DNA from: Niastella yeongjuensis
Lineage (GTDB): Bacteria > Bacteroidota > Bacteroidia > Chitinophagales > Chitinophagaceae
NCBI RefSeq assembly: GCF_900110245.1
Contig: NZ_FOCZ01000001.1
Location: 956,740-1,020,739, forward strand
Direction: 5' to 3'
DNA: 64,000 nucleotides
Shown here: in pieces, positions 1-8,132 of the stretch
Layout of the letters: the number at the start of each line of letters is the position of its first letter
Position numbering within the stretch: the stretch's first letter is position 1
Program-made: the position numbers and the translations under genes
Notes under the pieces: model-generated
Database searches by the model: none
What the model was told of the DNA's origin: nothing
Seen by the model: the letters and a program-made list of their open reading frames with translations, nothing else

Positions 1-1152
1 AAACCTATCGATAATACGGTTGTAGGGTCCACCGCCCTGGCCCGCAACAACGAAGTTCAGTTGTCTCACTTAAGTTTGGGAGGTGACTTTACTTACCAAA
101 ATGCAAGGGCGAGAGTGATGTTGCAATTCGGCACAAGATCAATTGTAGTACCCAGGAATGATGTTAGCCCATACCGGGGACAATATCAGTTAGCCAACGT
201 ATACCGCTACCTGAGTGAAGCGTACGTTGGTTATCACTTCAATAAATGGTACGGCATTAACGTAGACGCAGGTTTATTCATGTCGTATATAGGGTTAAAT
301 TCTTATTACCAGGTGGAGAACTGGGAATACCAGGCTTCTTTTACATCTGATAATACCCCCTGGTTCTTTAATGGGATCCGTATTCAAATTCATCCTACAA
401 AGCATCTTAAAATTGAACCCTGGATCATCAATGGCTGGCAAAGCTATGGCCGGTTCAATAAGCAGCCAGGATTGGGCGCCAATATTACCTGGAACCCTAC
501 CAGCAACTTCAAGATCCTTACCAATGATTACTACGGCGCAGATGCTGGTGGTCTTCCCGGAAGAAAAAGATTCCACTCAGACAACAGCATGCTGGTTAGA
601 TATTTTAATAATCCAAAATCTAAAGGTATTAGCAGAATGGCCCTTTCCCTTACCGGCGACATTGGCTTTGAAAAAGGCGATGGCGTAAATGGGTTCAAGA
701 GCGATGATAATAAGGGCCCTGCTCAATACTTTGCAAGTGCCATGATCTACAACCGGGTTTGGTTTGCGAAAAACAAACTGGCCTGGACAATAGGCGGCGG
801 TATTATGAATAACCCTGGCCGTTACCTCGTACTGTACCCGACCGGCCAGGCTAGCCCTTTACCCGATCCGAACAATCCTACGCAAACCGAGGGAAAATAT
901 CCTTTCAGTGCCAATCCTGGCGACCAATTCAAGGCGTGGGATTGTTCAACCAATTTCGACTTTATGCCTAATCAGAGCTTACTCTTCCGTGTAGAATATG
1001 TACACCGCCATGCCAACGTTCCCTATTTTGCTGGGGCTGGCGGTGTTACTTCTCCTAACGGATATACCACTACTCCATTACCTGATGACTGGAGGCCCGA
1101 CCTGGTGAAATCTGAAGACCGTATCGTATTTGCTTTATTATTCCGTCTATAA
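1..1152 (+). CDS. Outer-membrane beta-barrel (porin-like) protein, 5' end outside the window
   Basis: The reading frame is open from base 1 with no start, so this is the C-terminal ~383 residues of a larger protein. It is rich in alternating polar/aromatic strands, with many Tyr/Trp/Asn turns, and ends in a strand (IVFALLFRL), as expected of an outer-membrane barrel. The segment around FFNGIRIQIHPTKHLKIEPW and the GRKRFHSDNS loop resemble the putative beta-barrel porin-2 (OmpL-like) family of Bacteroidota; this assignment is from recognition only. The substrate is unknown. A strong terminator follows 30 bases after the stop, so it is the last gene of its transcript. Confidence 0.7.
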   Translation, partial: KPIDNTVVGSTALARNNEVQLSHLSLGGDFTYQNARARVMLQFGTRSIVVPRNDVSPYRGQYQLANVYRYLSEAYVGYHFNKWYGINVDAGLFMSYIGLNSYYQVENWEYQASFTSDNTPWFFNGIRIQIHPTKHLKIEPWIINGWQSYGRFNKQPGLGANITWNPTSNFKILTNDYYGADAGGLPGRKRFHSDNSMLVRYFNNPKSKGISRMALSLTGDIGFEKGDGVNGFKSDDNKGPAQYFASAMIYNRVWFAKNKLAWTIGGGIMNNPGRYLVLYPTGQASPLPDPNNPTQTEGKYPFSANPGDQFKAWDCSTNFDFMPNQSLLFRVEYVHRHANVPYFAGAGGVTSPNGYTTTPLPDDWRPDLVKSEDRIVFALLFRL

Positions 1153-1181
1153 AATTTTGCACCATTTTCCGTTGTTTAGAC

Positions 1182-1216
1182 AGGCCTTTTTCATTCTTGA
1201 AGAGGGCCTTTTTTTT
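1182..1216 (+). terminator. Rho-independent terminator of the barrel gene
   Basis: An 11-bp stem with two G-U pairs (AGGCCTTTTTC / GAAGAGGGCCT, six-base loop) runs straight into eight T residues. Confidence 0.85.
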
Positions 1217-1389
1217 CAATTTGAAAAGAGTTTGTCAAAATGAAAGGCTTTTATAGATCCCAGGAATGAGTAGTTAATGTGCCAAACCGCGTGAAGTGCT
1301 TGTTGGACAGGGGTTTTGTAAGAATTGGCATTTCCCGGCGAAATCTGGAACCAATTTGGATTCCCTTAATAGTATAAAAAACAGCGTAT

Positions 1390-1749
1390 ATGATCACCCA
1401 ATATGAAGTCCCAACCCTGTTACATGAAGAATTACCCTCTTTGGAAAACAAAACCTGCCCTGTTCATTTATCAGTGAGTGTATATAAAACCATTCACGAT
1501 TTTACCGAGTATACAAAAACAGCTGTACAGAAACACCATCTCCCTATGGCCAGAAAATGTTTTAAGCTCGCCGGGAAATTATATAGTGAAGGCGATAAGA
1601 TTGTTCGCATGTGTATAGAAAATATTTTTATTTATTCATTCTCATCCCTTATGCCCGATGATCGGGTTGAAAGATTAATACTGCAATCATACATTCCCGA
1701 CAATTTAAATGCAGTATATATAAAACAGGTGTCAGCCTGTAATTGCTAA
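1390..1749 (+). CDS. Small conserved hypothetical protein (119 aa)
   Basis: A 119-residue soluble protein, predicted mostly helical, with no signal peptide or membrane segment. It carries a central YTKTAVQKHHLPMARKCFKLAGKLY stretch, given here by position (about residues 39-63), typical of a helical-bundle protein. It resembles a family of small Bacteroidota proteins of about 110-120 residues (possibly DUF7674), but I cannot confirm this and assign no function. The ATG at 1390 is preceded by an AT-rich stretch without a Shine-Dalgarno, usual in this phylum. The next gene starts 17 bases after its stop, so the two probably share a transcript. Confidence 0.6.
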   Translation: MITQYEVPTLLHEELPSLENKTCPVHLSVSVYKTIHDFTEYTKTAVQKHHLPMARKCFKLAGKLYSEGDKIVRMCIENIFIYSFSSLMPDDRVERLILQSYIPDNLNAVYIKQVSACNC

Positions 1750-1766
1750 TAAAAAACAAAAAAGAA

Positions 1767-2330
1767 ATGGAACCAGATAGTTATGCCGTCATTGTTCGGG
1801 TAGCCAATGCCGCAGACAGTAAATATGCCCTTGACATCATCAATGAAATGGAATCATCAGCCAAAATACGTGGTACCGGTATCTCAAAACGAACTCCCGA
1901 ATACATTCAGGAAAAAATGGAACAGGGTAATGCAGTAATAGCAGTTGCCGCCAATGGTGAATGGGTTGGTTTTTCCTATATAGCCATTTGGAGTAACGGC
2001 GAATTCGTTTCCAATTCGGGGTTAATAGTAAGCCCTGCCTGGCGTGAAAAAGGAGTAGCGTCGTTTATAAAAGAAAAGATATTTAACCTGTCGAGACATA
2101 AATTTCCAAAAGCGAAGATCTTCAGTATAACCACCGGTATGGCCATTATGAAATTGAATTCCCGCCTGGGTTTTGAACCGGTAATTTATGATGCGCTTCC
2201 ACACGATGAAAAATTCTGGCAGGGGTGCAAAAGTTGTGTAAACTACGGCATACTGCAAAGCAAAGGTTGCAAAAACTGTTTGTGCACAGCTATGTTGTTC
2301 GAACCTGAAATAGCAGCAAGTCACACATAA
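1767..2330 (+). CDS. GNAT-family N-acetyltransferase
   Basis: Start set at the ATG at 1767; an upstream in-frame TTG at 1743 would overlap the previous gene. The 187-residue protein has the GNAT fold pattern: the strand VGFSYIAIWSNGEFVSNSGL, then the acetyl-CoA loop region VSPAWREKGVASFI and SITTGMAIMKLNSRLGFEP. Its C-terminal part has two cysteine pairs (CKSCVNYGIL and CKNCLC) followed by TAMLFEP. This tail resembles the acetyltransferases found in arginine-biosynthesis clusters of Bacteroidota, which are candidate N-acetylglutamate synthases. No arginine gene lies nearby here, so the substrate is open. Likely co-transcribed with the 119-residue gene upstream. Confidence 0.8.
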   Translation: MEPDSYAVIVRVANAADSKYALDIINEMESSAKIRGTGISKRTPEYIQEKMEQGNAVIAVAANGEWVGFSYIAIWSNGEFVSNSGLIVSPAWREKGVASFIKEKIFNLSRHKFPKAKIFSITTGMAIMKLNSRLGFEPVIYDALPHDEKFWQGCKSCVNYGILQSKGCKNCLCTAMLFEPEIAASHT

Positions 2331-2336
2331 AAATAT

Positions 2337-2393
2337 AGCAGGCCGGGCAGACCGAAATTCCATCACTAAAAAACAAAGTCCTGGCCTGCTTTT
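2337..2393 (+). terminator. Terminator-like inverted repeat after the acetyltransferase
   Basis: AGCAGGCC (2337-2344) pairs perfectly with GGCCTGCT (2383-2390), followed by TTTG. The 38-base loop is long, so this is a weaker terminator candidate; it could serve both converging units. Confidence 0.5.
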
Positions 2394-2395
2394 GT

Positions 2396-2809
2396 TTATC
2401 TTATTAATTCAACAGTTCCGCGTCGGTCGATATTCCTGCTTCTAAAGCTAATGCCTGCTTTAGCGGTAATGGTATAAGCGCCGGGTGCTAACCCCGGAAA
2501 ATTGGCGCTATTTTGAAAGTTTATTCCATCAATGGAAAACTGGTAAGGCCGCACCCCCTCTTTTGCGATCGCTTGAATTTGCCCGTTGAGATTTCCGCAG
2601 GTTGCATTAAATACATTGGGGTCGATGGAAAATTCACATTTTTTTAAAATATTTGCGCCATATCGATTGATCACCCCGTTTGCATCTTTGATATAGACAG
2701 TGTAAACACCAGCGTACAAACCATTGAAATAGCAGGTATTTTGGTAGTTAACGCCATCTATTGAATAGGTATAAGCCGATGGGTTTGTTATCTTAAATTC
2801 GATAAAAAA
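2396..2809 (-). pseudogene. Fragment of a SprB-repeat-like secreted protein
   Basis: On the minus strand a frame open from about 2809 to 2396 encodes two repeats of the same kind, YSIDGVNYQNT..FNGLYAGVYTVYIKDANG and FSIDGINFQNSANFPGLAPGAYTI (each shown only in part). These match the SprB-type repeats of large gliding-motility or T9SS-exported Bacteroidota proteins. The frame starts right after a TAG stop, has no ATG, no signal peptide and only about 137 codons, so it is the remaining 3' piece of a larger gene. A short real ORF from the TTG at 2719 cannot be excluded. Confidence 0.6.
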
Positions 2810-3021
2810 CTATTACTGACCTGAATCGTCAATAATAAAGTGAGCAGCGTTGAAATTTTCAACGTTTGTTTTTCACGCATATAGGAGTTACGTCAGATTT
2901 ATTTCACTTTATTGCCGGCGGTGTTCAGTTTCTGGAAAATATCGGAGACGCAAAAATAAATCTAATATTCCAATATCGCAGGGATAGTTATGCGATACAT
3001 ATATTAGATCTTTTGTAAATG

Positions 3022-5952
3022 TTAGTTTGTCTCCGTATGGAAATTCAGTAAGAAGTTAACCAAATTCACCTCTGGTTGAATACCTAATTTCTTTCGTAAC
3101 CGGTGACGGCCCAACTCAACCCCCTTAATAGTAATATTCATGATCTGCGCTATTTCCTTGCTGGTAAGGTTCAACCGTAAATACGCACAGAGTTTCAGAT
3201 CGCTGGCAGTGAGATAAGGATAGGTGCTTTTTAATGATACCAGGAAGTTGCTGTGCACTTTATCGAAATGAACGGCGAATTGTTCCCAGTTCCTTTTCAT
3301 TTTATCATCCCCCAACATGCGCAGGATCTTTTTATAGTCATCGGTTTCCTTATCTATTTCGCTCGATTTTTTCATGCGCACAAATTCTTCTTTCACCTTC
3401 ATCAGCATTTCACCCTTTTGTACCAGATTAAAAGTGGTGGAAGCCAGCTCATTGTTTTTTACCTGTATTTCTGACTGTAGCTTTTCATTCTGCAGGCGGA
3501 TGATCTCCTTCTCATTCCGCTCCAGTTCCAGCTGATGCAGATAGGTCAGTTGTTTTTGTTCTTCCTGGTGTTTTTCTATTTCCAACTGATGCAGGTAAGC
3601 CATGCGTTGCCGCTCTTGATCGTGCCGTTGTTGCTGTAGTATGAATTTTTTCATTTGCCATTTATAAATGGCGTATATGAACAGGATCGACAGCAACGTA
3701 TAAAAGAAATAAGCCCAACGGCTGCGGTACCAGGGCGCCAGTATAGTGAACTTATAAGAAACAACTACAGATTCCCGGCCCTCGTGTGTTCTTGCCTTTA
3801 CCTTGAATGTATAAGTGCCCGGGGAGAGATACGTATAATCTTTTTCATTTTTCTTTGTCCAGACCGACCACCCATTATCAAAATCTTCGAGATAATAAGA
3901 AAACTCAATGCTCGATTGCTTGCCATACAGGGGCGATGAATAATCGAAGTGGATGGAGTTCCAGGCATACTGAATTTTAGGTGCCTCTTCATTGTTAAAA
4001 TAACCGCCAAAAATAGTACTGTCGCGTTTATTTACGATGCGTACATCACTTATCTGAATGGGAATGTCTTCCCTGAATTGTTTATACTGGTTGTAATTGA
4101 TTAAATAGAATCCCTCTTCAGCGGCAATAAATACATTACTGCTGTCGTAGGGATAAACAAATTCAAGACCATTCCCCGTGATCTTATTATTCAGCTCGGG
4201 GAAATAAATGATCTGGGGCTGTTTTTCGCTCAGGTCTGCTACACCCAGGTGCCGATCGTGCACAAACCAGATATTGCCATTGTTATCTTCCCGCAAATAC
4301 CGGATGGGTACTTTAGGTAATATTCTTTGCAAAAAGGCAGAAGGTTCAAAATCGTCGGTGCGGGCATTGTATTCAAAAATGCCTTTATCATTGGTAAGAA
4401 CAACCCGGCTTTTTATTTTAAAGATATGGTTGTTGTTACTGGATAATATGCCTTTGGTGTCTTTATAAACCGTATAAGGCGGTTTTGCAGCGCCGGTGTT
4501 CAGGATTATTTTATACAACCCTTTGTAGGGATGGGCTGCCCAGGCAATATCATTATCAACCGCAACAAAACGGGCCGATTCAAAGTGTGTATGTACTTCG
4601 GGGTTGTTAAATTTACCATTGGTAAAACTGTAAAAGTTCAACCCATTATAGGTTCCGGCCATAACAATTGGTGAAGGGGTAACATTGCTTAAAGGTAAAA
4701 AGGTCCAGAAGCCGGAGCTGCTATCGATCTTTCGCGAGGTTTTGTTCTCGATTACAAAGAAGCCATCATTATGTCCCATCACCAGCTGGCCGTTCAATTC
4801 GCTCAGGTTCCAGACCTGGCCTTTGGGGCCAGGTATCAATTCGAATTTACTCTTAATAAAACCCATATCTTTTTGCTCAGCAAGCGATGCTGCATACACG
4901 CCATTGGAGGTACCAATGTATAGATCGTTCTTGAAAATAACCGCTGCCTTGCCGGAGCTGTGCTCCTGGTAATCGGGATAAATATGTTTAATGGCGTTGT
5001 TGTAGGCAATGAAGTCGATGCCGTTATCGAGCCCCAGCCAGATGTTTTTTTTGCCATCAACAAAAACGCTGAGGATATTATTGCTTTGCAATCCATCGAG
5101 TTTGGAAAGGCGTTGAACCAATTCCCCCTTATCATTGATTATAAAACAACCCGCCAGGTTGGTAATAATAGCTATCTGGTTTTGATTGATCACGGCGGCG
5201 CTGTAGGGGTTCTTTTCATTGATCAGCCGCATGTCGGGCGTTTCAAAAGGAATGATGTCTTCACCATGTAAAATGTAAGAACCATGATGTTTGGTCAGCA
5301 GTAGTGAGCTGTCGCCCTGCAGGGGAACAATGGCTGTGATCTCGGCTTTCTCGGGAAAATAATTGGCTTTGGAAAAAGGAACCCAGGTACCGTTTTTAAA
5401 TTGCAACAGTCCTTTTTGCCAGGCTTTACTAATGAGTTTGTTTTGATGTAACCCCAGAAAGCTCCAGGCCGGGTTACCAAAAACGGTGATCTTATCGTTT
5501 TGCAGCTGAAAGATCTTTCTATACGAGCGAAAAAAAACTTCATTGCCAACAGGTACTACGTCCCAGATATCGGTAAAGTCTTTTTCATTTTCGGGAATCA
5601 GATCGTTTAACGACCTGTACTGAAGCCTGCCATTTTTTCCGGGTTCAAAATAACCAATTTCACCCTGTGAGCCGATATAGATGCGGCCATCGTTGCCAAC
5701 AGCCAGGGAACGAACACCTGTTCCACCCGGTAAAGTATATTTCTTCCAGAAACTTCCGTCGAAACTTAACAATCCTTCATCATTGGCCGCATACACAATC
5801 CCTTTTTTATCCTGGGCAAGTTTCCAGTTTTGGGTACCGGCATTGTAGATCTGTTTGGGATAGTTGATGATCTCAGGCAGGCCAATGGTATTTTGGGTGT
5901 GCCCAATAAACACACGAAAGCAGCATATAGCTAGCAATAACTTTCTCATCAT
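3022..5952 (-). CDS. Membrane-tethered propeller/Y_Y_Y sensor with LuxR-type HTH; probable PUL regulator
   Basis: A 976-residue one-component sensor. A signal peptide (MMRKLLLAICCF...) is followed by about 620 residues of two-component-regulator propeller repeats (e.g. GVRSLAVGNDGRIYIGSQGEIGYF, LSVFVDGKKNIWLGLDNGID, cited by motif), a Y_Y_Y domain near residues 650-740, one transmembrane helix (WAYFFYTLLSILFIYAIYKW), a long coiled coil with repeated YLHQLE units, and a C-terminal LuxR-like HTH (LTSKEIAQIMNITIKGVELG) near residues 912-976. There is no histidine-kinase, receiver or AraC domain, so it differs from classical hybrid two-component systems. It lies divergent from the GH5/SusCD/GH30 genes and probably controls them after sensing an oligosaccharide in the periplasm. 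Start at 5952: ATG ATG AGA, directly before the signal peptide. Confidence 0.85.
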   Translation of the reverse strand: MMRKLLLAICCFRVFIGHTQNTIGLPEIINYPKQIYNAGTQNWKLAQDKKGIVYAANDEGLLSFDGSFWKKYTLPGGTGVRSLAVGNDGRIYIGSQGEIGYFEPGKNGRLQYRSLNDLIPENEKDFTDIWDVVPVGNEVFFRSYRKIFQLQNDKITVFGNPAWSFLGLHQNKLISKAWQKGLLQFKNGTWVPFSKANYFPEKAEITAIVPLQGDSSLLLTKHHGSYILHGEDIIPFETPDMRLINEKNPYSAAVINQNQIAIITNLAGCFIINDKGELVQRLSKLDGLQSNNILSVFVDGKKNIWLGLDNGIDFIAYNNAIKHIYPDYQEHSSGKAAVIFKNDLYIGTSNGVYAASLAEQKDMGFIKSKFELIPGPKGQVWNLSELNGQLVMGHNDGFFVIENKTSRKIDSSSGFWTFLPLSNVTPSPIVMAGTYNGLNFYSFTNGKFNNPEVHTHFESARFVAVDNDIAWAAHPYKGLYKIILNTGAAKPPYTVYKDTKGILSSNNNHIFKIKSRVVLTNDKGIFEYNARTDDFEPSAFLQRILPKVPIRYLREDNNGNIWFVHDRHLGVADLSEKQPQIIYFPELNNKITGNGLEFVYPYDSSNVFIAAEEGFYLINYNQYKQFREDIPIQISDVRIVNKRDSTIFGGYFNNEEAPKIQYAWNSIHFDYSSPLYGKQSSIEFSYYLEDFDNGWSVWTKKNEKDYTYLSPGTYTFKVKARTHEGRESVVVSYKFTILAPWYRSRWAYFFYTLLSILFIYAIYKWQMKKFILQQQRHDQERQRMAYLHQLEIEKHQEEQKQLTYLHQLELERNEKEIIRLQNEKLQSEIQVKNNELASTTFNLVQKGEMLMKVKEEFVRMKKSSEIDKETDDYKKILRMLGDDKMKRNWEQFAVHFDKVHSNFLVSLKSTYPYLTASDLKLCAYLRLNLTSKEIAQIMNITIKGVELGRHRLRKKLGIQPEVNLVNFLLNFHTETN

Positions 5953-6018
5953 GACAGCAATTGAGGACTATGAATACGTTAGAATACTAAGGTAAGTAAA
6001 TGCGAACTATTAAAAAAA

Positions 6019-6053
6019 GGGGTGGATAGGGTATTGAAGTGGTAAAGTAGTTG
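6019..6053 (+). promoter_or_regulatory. Possible PUL operator upstream of GH5
   Basis: GGGGTGGATAGGGT (6019-6032) closely resembles GGGGTATTGATAGGGT (8038-8053) upstream of susC. GTGGTAAAG follows at 6039-6047 and recurs at 7984-7992 before susC. The shared words, placed before two genes of the same locus and next to a divergent LuxR-type regulator, suggest a common operator. This is inference from two sites only. Confidence 0.35.
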
Positions 6054-6188
6054 TGTTTTAGCAATTTAAGGTCTTTTTGATGTGGTAATGATGTGGTGTC
6101 AAAACGCAGATTTGAGTGGCAGAGTTATAAATTAGCCGTAAATGATGCACCTGCGGGGCAGGTGTTTCAAACAGTCAAAACATTCTTT

Positions 6189-7931
6189 ATGCCACACATC
6201 AGACTAACGTCCCTGCTTTTGCTACTTATAATAACGGTATCCCCGGGAACAAGGGCCCAGGGTTTTTTACATGTCAGCGGTAAACAGATCCTAAATGGGA
6301 AAGGGCAAAACGTTTTGCTGCGGGGTGTTGGTTTGGGTGGCTGGATGTTACAGGAGGGGTACCTGCTACAGGTAAATGGCCCGGGCATGCAGCATACGAT
6401 CAAAGCCCGCATAGCCGATCTCATCGGTGAAGACAGCACGAATGCATTCTACAACGCCTGGCTGGCAAACCATACGCGACGTATTGACATAGATTCCATG
6501 AAAGCCTGGGGGTTTAATTCTGTTCGGTTGCCCATGCACTTCAATCTGTATACACTGCCTGTTGACAAGGAACCCGAACCCGGCAAACAAACCTGGCTCG
6601 ATAAAGGCTTTCGCATTACCGACAGCCTCCTTGCGTGGTGCAAAGCCAACCAGATGTACCTCATTCTCGACCTGCATGCAGCGCCGGGCGGACAGGGGAA
6701 TGACCTCAACATTTCAGACCGCGACGCTTCCAAACCATCGCTTTGGGAAAATGAAGCCAACCGCCAGAAAACGATTGCCTTGTGGAAAAAGCTGGCTGAA
6801 CGCTACGCAAATGACCCGTTTATTGGCGGTTACGATATTTTGAATGAACCCAACTGGGGTTTTGAAGATCTGGCAAATGATAAGAATGGCCTTAATGAAA
6901 AAGGGAACCAACCCCTGAAGCAGTTGATGAGGGATATAACCAAAGCTATTCGGGAGGCAGATAAAAACCACCTTATTATTATAGAAGGAAACGGCTGGGG
7001 TAATAATTATAATGGTATACTGCCCACCTGGGATAATAATATGGTGCTGAGCTTTCACAAATACTGGAATTTCAATACCTCCGAATCTATTAAACACATT
7101 CTGGAAACAAGGGATAAATACAATGTGCCGGTGTGGCTGGGCGAAACCGGCGAAAACTCAAATGTTTGGTTTACCGAAGCGGTGCAGTTACTGGAGGCAA
7201 ACAACATAGGCTGGGCCTGGTGGCCATTGAAAAAGCTGGGTAATAACAATCCCATGCAGGTGCATTCGAATAAAGATTATGAAAAAGTGCTTGCCTTTTG
7301 GTCGAACCGGGGCCCCCGCCCTACCGCAGCAGAAGCTTATAATGGTATGATGCAACTGGCTAACGCCTTAAAACTCGAAAATACCACCATTAAACGCGAT
7401 GTGTTGGATGCCTTGTTCAGACAGCCTTATTCAAAAACGACAATTCCGTTTAAAGCGAATGTCATAAAAACCGGGGCAATCGTAAAAGCAGTTGATTATG
7501 ATCTGGGAAGGAATGGCGTAGCCTATTTTGATAAGGATACTGCCGATTACCATATTTCAAATGGTGCCAGAGGGGGTAATCAGGGCCGCACTTATCGCAA
7601 TGATGGGGTTGATATTGCTGCAGACCCTACTACAGACAGTTATTTTGTGAACCATACGGAAGCGGGTGAATGGCTTCAATACACCTTAAATGTAGTAAAG
7701 GCGGGTCATTATCAGCTTAAGCTGAATTGTAACCCGGCCAGTGAAGATGCGAAACTCTCGTTCCTGGTAAATAAAAATGGGGCCAGAAAGATAACGGTCC
7801 CCAAGGCAGCCGGCTGGCAATCACTGGAAATAAAAGATATAGAGTTGAAAAAAGGACCGAATAGCCTTCGCCTTTATATCGATGCAGGCGATTTGACTTT
7901 AGGCGATATGCAATTCACGGAAGTGAAATAA
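6189..7931 (+). CDS. Glycoside hydrolase family 5 enzyme with C-terminal CBM6-like module
   Basis: Start set at the ATG at 6189, which opens a clear signal peptide (MPHIRLTSLLLLLIITVSPG). The longer frame from 6093 would bury it. The 580-residue protein has a GH5 barrel (about residues 30-400) with LNEPNW carrying the proton donor Glu220 and WLGETGE carrying the nucleophile Glu319; GWGNNYNG and SFHKYWNF are further GH5 landmarks. A CBM6-like beta-sandwich follows (about 430-580: YNDGVDIAADPTTDSYF-type pattern, AGEWLQYTLNV). It should act as an endo-beta-glycanase in the periplasm or at the cell surface. It is the first gene of the PUL, divergent from the regulator, 200 bases before susC. Confidence 0.88.
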   Translation: MPHIRLTSLLLLLIITVSPGTRAQGFLHVSGKQILNGKGQNVLLRGVGLGGWMLQEGYLLQVNGPGMQHTIKARIADLIGEDSTNAFYNAWLANHTRRIDIDSMKAWGFNSVRLPMHFNLYTLPVDKEPEPGKQTWLDKGFRITDSLLAWCKANQMYLILDLHAAPGGQGNDLNISDRDASKPSLWENEANRQKTIALWKKLAERYANDPFIGGYDILNEPNWGFEDLANDKNGLNEKGNQPLKQLMRDITKAIREADKNHLIIIEGNGWGNNYNGILPTWDNNMVLSFHKYWNFNTSESIKHILETRDKYNVPVWLGETGENSNVWFTEAVQLLEANNIGWAWWPLKKLGNNNPMQVHSNKDYEKVLAFWSNRGPRPTAAEAYNGMMQLANALKLENTTIKRDVLDALFRQPYSKTTIPFKANVIKTGAIVKAVDYDLGRNGVAYFDKDTADYHISNGARGGNQGRTYRNDGVDIAADPTTDSYFVNHTEAGEWLQYTLNVVKAGHYQLKLNCNPASEDAKLSFLVNKNGARKITVPKAAGWQSLEIKDIELKKGPNSLRLYIDAGDLTLGDMQFTEVK

Positions 7932-8020
7932 AAAAGTTGAGTTAATGAAATCGAAGATTTCCTGAGCAGAGCCGAAAGATGATGTGGTAAAGAGGGGGCA
8001 AAAACCCGTATCCCCGGCGC

Positions 8021-8053
8021 ATACCCCCTCCATTGATGGGGTATTGATAGGGT
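8021..8053 (+). promoter_or_regulatory. Inverted repeat and shared motif upstream of susC
   Basis: ATACCCC (8021-8027) and GGGGTAT (8038-8044) form a 7-bp inverted repeat with a 10-base spacer. The right arm continues into GGGGTATTGATAGGGT, the motif also seen before the GH5 gene. It sits 80-110 bases before the susC start, a reasonable place for an activator site. Function is inferred. Confidence 0.4.
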
Positions 8054-8132
8054 GCCTTTTTAGGCCAGGCTTTGTCAAGGTTCTACTTTAGATTTTCGAT
8101 TTGTTCATTATTAACTAACAACTGACTTGCAT

